The notes under the pieces are model-generated. The model was not told the origin of the DNA, searched no databases, and saw only the letters and a program-made list of their open reading frames with translations. Shown here in pieces: positions 38,346 to 48,233 of a stretch of DNA of 64,000 nt. Source of the stretch: Nyssa sinensis (Eukaryota; Streptophyta; Magnoliopsida; Cornales; Nyssaceae); the NCBI GenBank assembly GCA_008638375.1, contig CM018032.1:37421251-37485250 (forward strand), given 5' to 3'. The position numbers were made by a program, and so were the translations under genes. Position 1 is the stretch's first letter, and the number at the start of each line of letters is the position of its first letter.

Positions 38346-40763
38346 ACTAGACTGCTTATGAAATGGATTTATAAAAATAGTTATTTTTGAAATGACTAAA
38401 TTATCCCTGTGCCTTGGAAGCACAAAACTGGTTTTGAAATCCATGATAGGGAATCTGTGTTACTCACTGGGCTTATTTAAGCTCACACCATTATTCTGAC
38501 ATTTTTCAGGAATTACCTCCATTGGATTAGAAGGTACTATGACATGACGTGAATAGGCCAAGTGGCATCTCAAGTAAGGATCTGACGGCACTGAATTGTA
38601 GAGACTGGTTTATTGTGGATTGAACCTGGTTATTCCGGTGAGTGGTATGTTATGACTGACTTGACTGATACATATATACTAGATAGATATGGCTCATGGA
38701 ACTAATGGTACTCTAGAGATATTAGATCTGCTCTGTTGTTATATGCTTGATTTTAGATATGCTCTGAAATTAGAATTGTTGACTGACCGAATTTAGTCTT
38801 GCTCTGTGATACATATACTTATGATGGATAAGTGAGTTGCATTCCCGTGACACAAAGAAAAAGTTTTAAATTCCGCTGCATCTGACCCTACAGTTGGAGT
38901 GCAATTCGTCGAAAAGTTCAGAATTTGCCTTTGGTTGGTCGCGTCGCGACCAACTGGCAGTCACGTCCTCGACATCCGCGTAGGGTGGGGTTCGGGATGT
39001 GACAAGTTTCTTCCCATAAAGAGCCATGTCGAAGAATTTTGAAGCGATGTCTTCCCAGTCAGTGAGTCTAGTACTCGGAGCTACGTCTTCCAACACCACA
39101 GCGTCCTCATTTGGCACTCCATAAAACGATCTTTTTTCCCTTTTCCTGTCTGCGGCTCTACTCATTTTCGAATTCCTCCAACTCAAGGCCCCCGACATAG
39201 ACCATCAAAAACAAGGTAGTCGGTCCTCAATGTCCATCCAACGATCGATCCAACGTGATTCCTACAATTTTCCTACAAACAGGGACGTATATATGTAGAG
39301 TTGCACCACCTAAAATCTTCCTAATTTCTCTCTACACTTCCATCTCCTTGCTGCACCTATCACAGGAACTCTCAAACAGCAACTCTTTCTGCACTATTTC
39401 TTTCTCCCTCAACAGCAGCTCTTGTTGCACTCTCGGCACCAGTGACACCACTGCACCGGATTACAACCGCAACCACTCACTAAAAATCACGGCCTTACAC
39501 CTCTCTGTTGCACCAACCTGTTGGATTTTCCCATAATTTCCATGCTCACCGCACCACATCAGTCCTCCAATCTCAACATCCTTTACAAAATCCTCCACTG
39601 CTACACGAACACCACCACACAACGCAGTACACGCTGCTGCTGCTGCTACGTCTCATCCTTCTCTATTTTCTCATTGTTCTTCTTGCTGTAATGCTATAAA
39701 CATACACTTATATAATATGTATACTGACTTGCTACACATCGACCCCCCCTTTTTTTTATTCTTCACCTTTCTTTTCTGTACGCAACAAACATACACATAT
39801 ATATATATTTTCTCTCCTACACTGTGCCTACCTGCACCGCCACTTTTCTCTCTGTTCTTCTCCTGCCACTACACCTGCTGCACGTTACACACACATATAT
39901 ATATGGATATAAATTTTCCCGCTTGTTACACCGACCTGCTGCCACACTATAACACCCATAATATATACACTTAATTTTCTCTCTTGCACTGCCATTCTGA
40001 TTTCTCTTTTTGACTTCATTTTCTATACAACTCTTTCTTTTCCAATTCCTATCCTGTTTTCCTCATTTTACTTTAGGTATTATATATTATATGTTTATTA
40101 TATAATATAACACATACCACACACACACACACGGCTGCCATGCAGCCTTGTCCCCTACTCATCCTTTATTTCAGCTTCTCCACCTTTCTACTTGCTTCTA
40201 TCTTCTTCTATATCATTCTACCAATTTCTCTAAATTCTTCCACTTAATTTTCTTTATTTCTTTTCCTTTTATTTCTTTTTCACTTGTTGCTTCACCTACT
40301 TCTTACAAACCATGTGTTAGCTACACATGGTTTACATATCACACGCGGCACACACATATATATACATATATACTGAATTATATATATATATATATTTGTA
40401 TAAACATATATATATATATTTATTTATTTATTTATATCTATATATATATATATTTTTTTTTATCTTATTCTTTCATTTTTTTTCCCATTTCGATTCCAGA
40501 ATCGAATCGTTTTGATCATTTCTCGATTTACATGTTTTATTGGACAACCGACTGTCGCTTACCCATTTTAAAATTATTCATGCCTATGATTGTCATTGTC
40601 AAGTTTTCGGGTAACTAAATACTTCGATTTAACTTTAAACTTTATTCACATAATAATTTCGCTTATAGTTTAGGGTTTCATGTTTTGGCCCGGTCCAATT
40701 TGGGTCAGGTACTGCCTAACTGGGGTCGGTACCGCCTAACTCAGGTCGGGGTATTACAACCAT

Positions 40764-42090
40764 CCCTACCATTTCTTCTACCAACTCGATCTTAGCAAAG
40801 ACCTCAGACAACCCTTGAGGTTCTTTTGCCCAATCCTCTACCGAAGGGGTCTAAGGGAGCATCTATGATGACTTCATCATAGCTGCAAGCGTAGTCCCCA
40901 AAGATTTCCCAACCAGGGAATTTGATTTTTGCCTTTTTTTCATAATCGAGCGCTAGGAAACCATAATAGAGGCCTTCTTCCCCTTTCTAAAAAAAACTGT
41001 CATTCAAGGTGGGGAAATAGCATTTAATTTCAATCAATTTTGGGGGGTAACCCCTACTCTCTTGTAACTTTCTTGGGTCGGGCAACCAAAGCTTTGTTTA
41101 AAAATTCTTCTTCAATGGGTGTATTGTCGAGGCCGGATGTGTATTCTCTCTCTACTTGTTAGGGTGGTGTAGGTAGACCTTATAAATAATGGCTAAGACC
41201 TTTTTTGGGCACGTACCCCATGAGCTGCAAGATATGTAGGACCGAACCTTTGTAAATGTCACCCTCAGGTGTTTGCTCGATCTTTAAACTTCTGACATGG
41301 CTAAAGCCTGTGAGTGACATGTCACCAAATCCATGTTGGATTTCTAAAATATGAGCTGGATCTTGAGTGGGATTAGTGTCTCTATGAATGGTGACTACCC
41401 CAAGCTGACATGTAAACTTGAGTTTCTGATGTAGGGATGAAGCCACAACTTTGATTTTGTGTAACTAGGGTTGGCCTAGTAGCAAGTTGAAGGAGGCTGG
41501 GATATCTAACACTTGGAACTATGTAGTGGTTTCAATTGGACCCAAATTCATAGTGAGTGTTATGACTCCCACCACTTCTTGTCGAGTGTTATCGTATACT
41601 CGTATTGCTTGTGTTGATGGTGCTAGATTGGCTATTTCCAAACCAAGGCACTTTATAGTCCTAAAAGGACACATATTGAGAGCTGATATATTACCAATAA
41701 GCACCATAGGTACCCTTTTTCCCCATGGCATCCACGGTTATGTGCAAGGCCTTGGTGGGGCTGGCTCCACTTTTTGGCAAGTCAGGGTTTGTGAATGTAA
41801 TAACGTCGATAAACTGCACCCTTCCAATGATTTGAGTGAGCTGTTCAAAAGTGGTAATGGTGGGAACCTGAGACTCATTTAATTATTTCAGAATGGCTTG
41901 TCGATGTGGGAATGACGAGGTGAGCAAACCCCAAACCGAAATATTGGCCTAAGTCATCTTGAGTTGCTTGAGGAGCTTATCATTGATAGGGGCTTGTGTT
42001 AGAGTCTCAATCGGCTATTTAGTTTTTAGAAACTCAGTCACAGGGTCATTTGCTTGCAAGTGGTTAGGTTTGAAGGGTAGGTCCCCTCGG
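40764..42090 (-). pseudogene. Tat-type retropepsin and G-patch region, catalytic site lost
   Basis: On the minus strand, after a WGLLTSSFPHR segment come a PLHITV-like lead-in and the protease start. The active-site segment reads LIGNISALNMCP where the family has a D-[NGT]-G-S-A-x-N triad, so the catalytic aspartate is Gly and the following Gly is Ile. TQAIRVYDNTRQEVVG, a VLDIPASFNLLLGQPWLH segment (with a stop nearby) and SSLHQKLKF follow, all typical of Tat proteases. A G-patch-like LQLMGYVPKKGL lies near 41,200. Stops and frame changes are frequent. The 3' side is cut by the LARD at 40,758. RT should follow but is absent. Confidence 0.75.
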
Positions 42091-42099
42091 GTGATATAG

Positions 42100-43604
42100 A
42101 CTACATTGGCTGAACTGGCTTGACTATTGCTCCCCATAAACTTATCCTAAGTGATCATGTTGCAGTCTAGAATGACTATAGTATTTATCGTAGAATGATT
42201 GGACATGATGATAAACTCAATGGGATCACCACTTTCAAATCTTATCATATTGATGTTAAGACGGTGGTTATGAGTTGGCAACGAGTTGGTAGTCACATTA
42301 GGTTTCAGCGGTGGAGCCCCAATGGTTCCCCTATTAATGAGATCTTGGATGACGTGTCTCAAAGCTCGGCGCTAATTGGTATTGTGTCCACTACCTTGGT
42401 GATAAGCATGGTGTTGGTGGGATTATATCCTTTGGGCAAAGGATTTAGGACAGGTCTAGGCTCTAGAGATCGAAAGAGCCCCTTTTCACGGAAATTATTG
42501 CAAATGTCTCCCATGGGAGCTAATAAGTTAGAAAACTTCCTATGTGGGGCATTGTTGGAGTGTGCCTGGTGGAGTGGACCAAAAGAAAGGCTAAAAAGTA
42601 TTGACAGCACTGATCATGGGAGTCGATCTACTCGGCTTAGTGTTGGGAATGACTTTTCGTGACCTAGGATCACTGATTTCAGGGTGCCATCATGGATAGC
42701 GTCCTCGACCTGAGTTCCACCCCCTACCAAGGCTTTGAATGTTTTATAGTAATAGGCAAATAGAGGCTCTTGGTAAATAAGAAGCAAGTTCTTTTTCACC
42801 ATTTGCATTTACTCTGATTCATTAGGTCGGTTGATCATCTATGCTACCTTACTCTTCTAGTGGGTGATGAAAGTTGATAGACTTTCTCTTGGTTCTTGCT
42901 TGGTGCTCTCCAAGTCTCTCAAGGTAATGTCAAGCTCATTGTTGTACTTGTATTACTTTACGAACGCATTACACAATTCTTCCCAATCCTTAGATAAGGT
43001 ATCTTCTAGGTCAAAAAATCAACGCAAGGCAGTATCTGTCAAAGTGTGATGAAACATTTGAGCTAACATGTTGGTGTTAGCTCCCAATGGCTGCATTGCT
43101 CTTATATAGAGCTTCAGATGTGTTTTCAAGAAGAAGGTCCCATTGTGGTTGTCAATCATGTCATTATCCCAATTTAATTTATAGATGAGTGTTTTTATCT
43201 TTTGAAGCCTTTTCAATGAGGGTTCATCTCGAGGTTTTTCTTCCTCTACAAGGGCATATTGCTTGGTCCAATCAAATGGATCATAGACCACTACGTTCTG
43301 AACTGACAAATTTTGTTAAGGTACATCCTAACCTGGTATTGGAAGGATTGCTTAAAGGATTGGCACATTGTTTGGATTTGCTGGAACTAGAGGTGGTGGC
43401 AGCCCTTGCTGTGTGAATTCCTGAAAGGTTTGGGTGAGTTTTTGTGACTCTTTATGTTGATCAGATATGTCTTTCCTTATCTTAATTAACAACTGGAGCA
43501 TTTGTTCTTGATCTAAGGTCATAGGAGTTGTGTTCGCTCTAGTTTCTTTCTCTGAACTAGATGGGATATCACAGGTTCAAAGGAGTATACCTTGGCTATT
43601 CCAT
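42100..43604 (-). pseudogene. Tat-type gag, broken
   Basis: On the minus strand an ATG near 43,604 is followed by a stop two codons later. Downstream fragments include DQEQMLQLLIKI and VYDPFDWTKQYA (43,309 onward). The retrotransposon gag core follows, with DWEELCNAFVK, LRDLESTKQE and the NLLLIYQEPLFAYYYKTFKALV segment (42,800-42,620). Later comes MRHVIQDLINRG. The order and motifs match Tat/Ogre gag (PF03732-like). Multiple stops show it is dead. It is the first gene after the leader of the minus-strand element. Confidence 0.75.
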
Positions 43605-44364
43605 TTCTAAGCCAGTTGGAATCACCTGATCTAATTATTTGAAAGATACTTAACATTAATGATTCGTTAATGGTTTGAAAAGCCCAAGAAAAGTCTGTTT
43701 TGTAGGCCCAATAGTGAGAAAATAGAGTTTTTTTTTTTTAAAAAAAAAAATTTTAGAACTTTGAAAAAATTTAAGAAATTGTAGAGCAGGGTGGCCAACT
43801 CTCTATGTGCCAATTGGCACTCGCCTATGTTCCAATCGGCTCAAAGAGAGTGCGCCGTCTAGACTTTTTTTAGGGCTTTTTCATGACATGATTTTCGTGA
43901 TGGCCAGTGAGTGTCTTATGTAAAAACTAGGTTTTTCACTAAAACTGAAGGTTTAAGGCGAACTATATGTATGACGTTAGGCTGGGTAATTGCAAACTTT
44001 AGGCTCCCCTTGACTAGATGTGCTATATACCTCCCGTTGTCATTCAGGAAACGAATCATGGTCAAGTGGCATAGTAACAATCCATTTGATATACCTCCCA
44101 AGGTACCATCAGAGGTTTTCCCCGGTGAAATTGGTAAAAGGTCAAGGAAATGAGTTCTTTTACTGGCATTCCCAATAGTAATGAACAAACTAGGGTTTGG
44201 GCTACCAGCCGTCCGAGGGGTAGAAGGGTATGTAGTGCAAATGCATATGTCACGATGTGAAGTGTGTTCTTAGTATTCTAATTAAATTCATTTGCACATG
44301 AATTACATATATCTAATCATCTATTCAAGTAATAAATAAACAAGATAATACAAGAAATAAATAC

Positions 44365-44395
<31 letters not shown>

Positions 44396-44579
44396 AAGCC
44401 TTGTAGATGAACACAATATTGAGTTTAGCTCTCTTAGTCCCTAGTAGAGTTGACACTATAAGCGCGGGCGTTGAAAAAATCTAGACACGGCTTTTAAAAT
44501 CCGCCCCTTCAAAGTGGGAGAGGAACACGGCCTCTTTTTCGGATAAGGTATACATGAATACACAAAGGAGTCGCCAGCT
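43605..44579 (-). other. Tat leader region between 5' LTR and gag
   Basis: It contains a T-run/A-run block (43,725-43,750), a (CAA)n microsatellite (44,367-44,396) and the palindromic motif at 43,807-43,840. TGGCGACTCC on the minus strand at 44,576-44,567 begins three bases after the proposed LTR end and may be the primer-binding site. Open frames here show no known protein. Confidence 0.5.
43807..43840 (-). promoter_or_regulatory. Palindromic motif pair upstream of Tat gag
   Basis: GTGCCAATTGGCAC (43,807-43,820, a perfect palindrome) and a second half-like copy TTCCAATCGGC (43,830-43,840). In the gag sense the first continues as ...GGCACATAGAGAG, matching GTGCCAATCAGTACATAGAAAG-like sequence upstream of PMD gene 1. 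It lies about 200 bp before the gag start. Confidence 0.5.
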
Positions 44580-46649
44580 TGTTTTAGGCTAGATAACAAG
44601 CAAACCTAATACAATCCATGAAGAATACAACTAATAAGAATATCAAAGAAAAACTGAAATTACATTGCTTTGATCATATTTACATTCCAAACCCCTTAAC
44701 ATGGGTTAAAATAAAGTAAAGAAAAACTGATCTACAATTAACCAAAGAAATCTAAATCTGCAAGCTAAGGTACGAGATGAGAGAGGGTTAGGCACCCATT
44801 CTACCTAGTCTGAATAGATTGGCCTCAAGTGTTCACCCATAAGGCTTAATATTCCATGACATAAACAAGATAAAGAATGAGTATACAGATGATGATAGTA
44901 ATAACATAAACAAATAAGAATACAAACAACAAATAAGTAACCCAAGCCTACAAATAAATAGAGAGCAACCAAATAAGTAAAATAAGCCAAAAGAAGTGGA
45001 GAGAGAGAAAGAGAGAGATTGACACGAATAAAATAATAAAAAGGTTATAATGGGAGAGATGAGATATAGGAAAAAAACATAAAGTAAATAGATTAAAGGA
45101 AAAGAGTAGACTCGGGCCCATGAGACATCATCCTACATATGCATTCAAGATACTGGAATTAGACCCAAAATAGTTCTCTAATTCAATTTATTCTATTAAA
45201 AGTGATAGGAAAAATTAAATTAAGAGAAGAGATAATATTAGGGTTTTAGGGAGCGTACTTGATTGTTTGTGTCGAATCAAACAAGGCTTGAACTTGAACT
45301 CTTTAGATTGAATCTTCAATGGTGTAGAACTTCATGGTTAATGGATTAGAACTCTTGCTTGCGTAGAACAAGGTTTCAAGAAATATTGAAGAATAAATAT
45401 GGAAGAGAGAGAACAATTATTGTTGCAGCATCTGGCTTATGATATGGAACCCTCTGTCTCTGAACCCCAAATTATGGTGGCCGATGGGTCTTATTTATAG
45501 GGAAAAAATAATGAGATTTGATCCAAGGCTCACAATGAATCCTACAGATGAATGGCTAAGATTTATGCTTAGTGTGCAAGCAATTAGATATAAATATTAT
45601 ATTGTGCACAAAATCTAGGTTAAATCCCTTGGAATAAGGAAGGAAGGGAATTTGGCAAGTATTTGGAGGACAAACCTATATTTACTATATCTTCCCTAAT
45701 TCAGTGAAGAATTTAGGGACAAAAAAATTATAAAAATGCCATTAAGGCATAAAAAAGTCAAAATTACTCCTAAGGATCAAAATTACCAAATTAACCCTAT
45801 ATGGACAAAATGACATAGAAATTACATGTATGCCCAAGAATGACCAAAGTAACTTATATAGGATATGAATATTCTATAAGTACCAAAATTCCCTCCAAAT
45901 GGCAAAATGGTACCAATATTACAGAAATACCCCTAGAAGGTGTAAAACATCTAGTATTTACCAAACTACCCCTAATGGTTAAGGAAACACTTGAAACTAC
46001 CAAAATGCCCTTAGTGGGCATAAAAATCAAAATGTCAAAAATGCCCTTAGTGGACATAATGATGAAATTATCAAAAATGCCCATAGTGAGCATAATAACC
46101 AAAATGTCGAAAATGCACTCTATAGGCAAAATGACTAAAATGCCCTCTATGGGCAAAATGACCAAAATGCCTTATATAGAAACATAACCAAAATGTCAAA
46201 AATGCCCTCTATGGGCATAATGACGAAAATGCCCTCTATAGGTGAAATAACCAAAATGCCCTTTATGGACAAAATGACCAAAATGTCAAAAATCCCTTCT
46301 ATAGGCGAAATTATGAAAATGCCCTCTGTGGACAAAATGCCGAAAATGCATTCTATGGGAAAAATGAAAAAAATGCCATCTATGGCCAAAATGACCAAAA
46401 TGCCTTTTATAGACAAAATGTCAAAAATGTCAAAAATGTCCTCTATGAGCAAAATGACCAAAATGCCCTCTATGGACAAAGTGACCAAAATGTTGAAAAT
46501 GTCCTCTATGGGAAAAATGACAAAAATTCTCTCTATGAAAAAAATGAGAAATTACTAAAATACCCTTAAATGGGACATGTTATAGCAACTTACCAAAAAT
46601 GGAAAAATCAGCTTCATTCAATCAAGGGTCTTAAAATGGGGTATCTACA
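44580..46649 (-). repeat. 5' LTR of the Tat element (about 2.07 kb)
   Basis: On the minus strand it starts TGTAGATACCCCATTTTAAG at 46,649 and ends ...CTAAAACA at 44,580, followed by a primer-binding-site-like TGGCGACTCC. The minus-strand start is of a kind common in Tat elements. The 3' end is inferred from the TG...CA rule and the site beyond it. The second LTR was not found. Confidence 0.6.
45700..46562. repeat. 27-bp minisatellite in the Tat LTR
   Basis: Units such as AAAATGCCCTCTATGGGC plus AAAATGACC are repeated more than 20 times, with occasional 36-bp units. Because 27 and 36 are multiples of three, long open frames appear on both strands (repeats of KMPSMGKMT and the reverse). These are not genes. 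Confidence 0.9.
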
Positions 46650-47879
46650 GTTGGTTTATCTAAAAGAAATATCTAGTTTATAAATGAGATTTTTATAGGA
46701 CTTGCTTGGACATTTTTTTAAAATTTGAATTAGTCCATTTACCTTTTACCTAAGATTTTAAAGGGTGATTCTAACCTTCCATAACCTTACCTCGTAATGA
46801 TAGGAGACTTGTGTACTATGATTGTCTTTTAGTTTTTACTTAACATTTTTATTTTATAAATTATTGCCTTAAATATAGTTGGTTGAATGATTGATAACAT
46901 TATATAAAATTAAATTTTACCATTTTAATCAAACTTAAAAGTGATCATGGATGAATAAATGTAGTAAAATTTTGTCTTTCATTTTCTCAATGGCACCATC
47001 TGTTTTGTTCTACTCATAAGATAAATAAAAATGTTGCTACTTACCATATTAAAAGAAGAGATAATTAAAAATTTGAAGAATAGTATATTAAAAGAAAAAA
47101 GAACAACATGAGGTACACCATTTTAATTCAAAATAGTGAACCTTTGCAATAAAATGTTCAATAACTCATATAGACATCTCTTATAATTTCGTTCATTTTT
47201 TCTTAAACACTTGTAATTTAAAATCAACCCAAAAAACAATATTCTATAGAACTCTAAAAGAAAAATTCAAAAAAAAAAATGAAAAAAGAGAAGACTAAAA
47301 GATAGTCCCCACTAAACAGTAATAAAAATAATTGCCCATCACATCCCAATGCTTTTGAAAAAAAATACAACCTGGATTCTTATTTGGGTCAATACTAAAA
47401 AATCCTTCATATATCTTTCATGCAAGCTATCCATAACAAATATTTCATTTTCATGAATTTGGTTGCAATAGAAATGAGCCCAACTACATGCAATAACTAG
47501 CAACAAAATCTCATGCTCTAAATGAGATTTTACCTGGTGATATCACTAACAATATTTAACTGGAAACCAACATATTCAATGAAAATCCTTATTTCATAAT
47601 AGTTGGATTTCTAAAAATCAACATAAAGAAACCAACAATTAGAAATCATCTATTTGATGTCATCAAAATCCATTTACTGTGAGAATGGCATAAAGAGAAA
47701 GAGAAAGAGTTATAGTGAGAGAGAAAGAGAGTCAACTACGCCACTAGCTGTAGCGTTACCATCGTTATCGACAGCTGATCACCGTCGCAATGAGCGTGAG
47801 AGAGAGTGAGAAATCAGGGAGTGAGAGTGGAAAGTGAGAAATTAGTTGTTAGGGTTGAGCAAGAGAGTGAGAGATACTG
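46650..47879. other. No gene seen
   Basis: A+T-rich sequence to the right of the Tat LTR. From about 47,690 it has GA-rich runs. Read on the minus strand it resembles a 5' leader of a CACTA element, but no coding frame follows. Confidence 0.5.
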
Positions 47880-48233
47880 GTTCTTAATTTAGGAGAAAAT
47901 AGACAGACTTATCAGCGGTGCACACCAGACGTCACTACTAAGTCCATGCGCATCACCAAAAAAATATAAATCGTTGTCATATTACTAAATGCACTATTAG
48001 CGACACACAATAGTACGTCGCAAAAGGAATTTATTATTGGCGACCCACAAGTGCACCACTAATGGTCCATTGAGTGTTGCTAATAGGTACGCGCCACATC
48101 TTCACATAGGAAATGTGATTTTCAATCACTTTTAATTACATATGCATTGTGCATCGTTAAAAGACACTATTAGCGACGCTTTATCATGCGCCACTAATAA
48201 TGTGCATTGCTAAAATGTCTTTTTCTTGTAGTA
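47880..48233 (-). mobile_element. CACTA-type terminus, reversed
   Basis: It ends TTTTCTTGTAGTA at 48,221-48,233, the reverse complement of CACTACAAGAAAA except for the last base. Sub-terminal repeats such as TTAGTGGCGC and GCGTCGCTAATAG (minus strand) precede it. They resemble, but do not copy, those at 8,714-8,990. Confidence 0.65.

Larger units (their letters stand above)
33532..39004 (+). mobile_element. Solo LTR, 5.47 kb, copy 1
   Basis: It starts TGTAACACCCCGACTC and ends TTCGGGATGTGACA, with a perfect AGTTT duplication at 33,527-33,531 and 39,005-39,009. A sister copy with its own duplication is at 50,131-55,546. No internal domain, primer-binding site or second LTR is seen, so it is read as a solo LTR from a family with unusually long LTRs. 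It contains an antisense tRNA-like A/B box pair, a block of about 115-120-bp repeats and a TTCCGT-rich tandem array. It could instead be a complete small element of unknown type. Confidence 0.8.
25160..40758 (-). mobile_element. Non-autonomous LTR retrotransposon (LARD-like) with perfect 5-bp TSD
   Basis: Two LTRs (25,160-28,975, 3.82 kb, and 31,477-40,758, 3.80 kb after removing a nested insertion) flank a 2.5-kb internal region. ACCAT is duplicated at 25,155-25,159 and 40,759-40,763. On the minus strand the LTR runs from TGTAATACCCCGACC to GGGTCGTGACA (right copy). A tRNA-iMet primer-binding site and a polypurine tract are in the correct places. No gag or pol is present, so it must have moved with proteins from another element. 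It lies inside the Tat element. Confidence 0.9.
31477..40758 (-). repeat. 5' LTR of the LARD, split by a 5.47-kb solo LTR
   Basis: The parts 31,477-33,531 and 39,010-40,758 together match the intact LTR at 25,160-28,975. The join across the insertion reads 'gatcagttt|cttccc', identical to the intact copy. Length without the insert is about 3.80 kb. Confidence 0.9.
9633..46649 (-). mobile_element. Ty3/Gypsy Tat/Ogre-type element, split by nested insertions
   Basis: Reading on the minus strand: 5' LTR 46,649-44,580, leader, gag (about 43,604-42,100), protease/G-patch (about 42,090-40,764), LARD insertion, acidic linker and integrase (25,159-23,635), solo LTR insertion, then two antisense genes (14,701-10,303, plus strand). 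The left boundary is approximate because no 3' LTR was found. Without the insertions about 12.7 kb remain. RT/RNase H are missing and protease is mutated. The antisense passenger genes fit what is published for extra ORFs in Tat-lineage elements. Confidence 0.65.

Noticed and set aside
45840..46558. Long open frames on both strands (115, 121, 103, 113 codons) with repeated KMPSMGKMT-type words
   Set aside because: They arise from a 27/36-bp minisatellite whose unit is a multiple of three; both strands stay open and no protein family fits.
8701..48233. A single giant CACTA transposon spanning the two termini
   Set aside because: Target duplications do not match, sub-terminal repeats differ and no transposase is present; kept only as a finding for checking.
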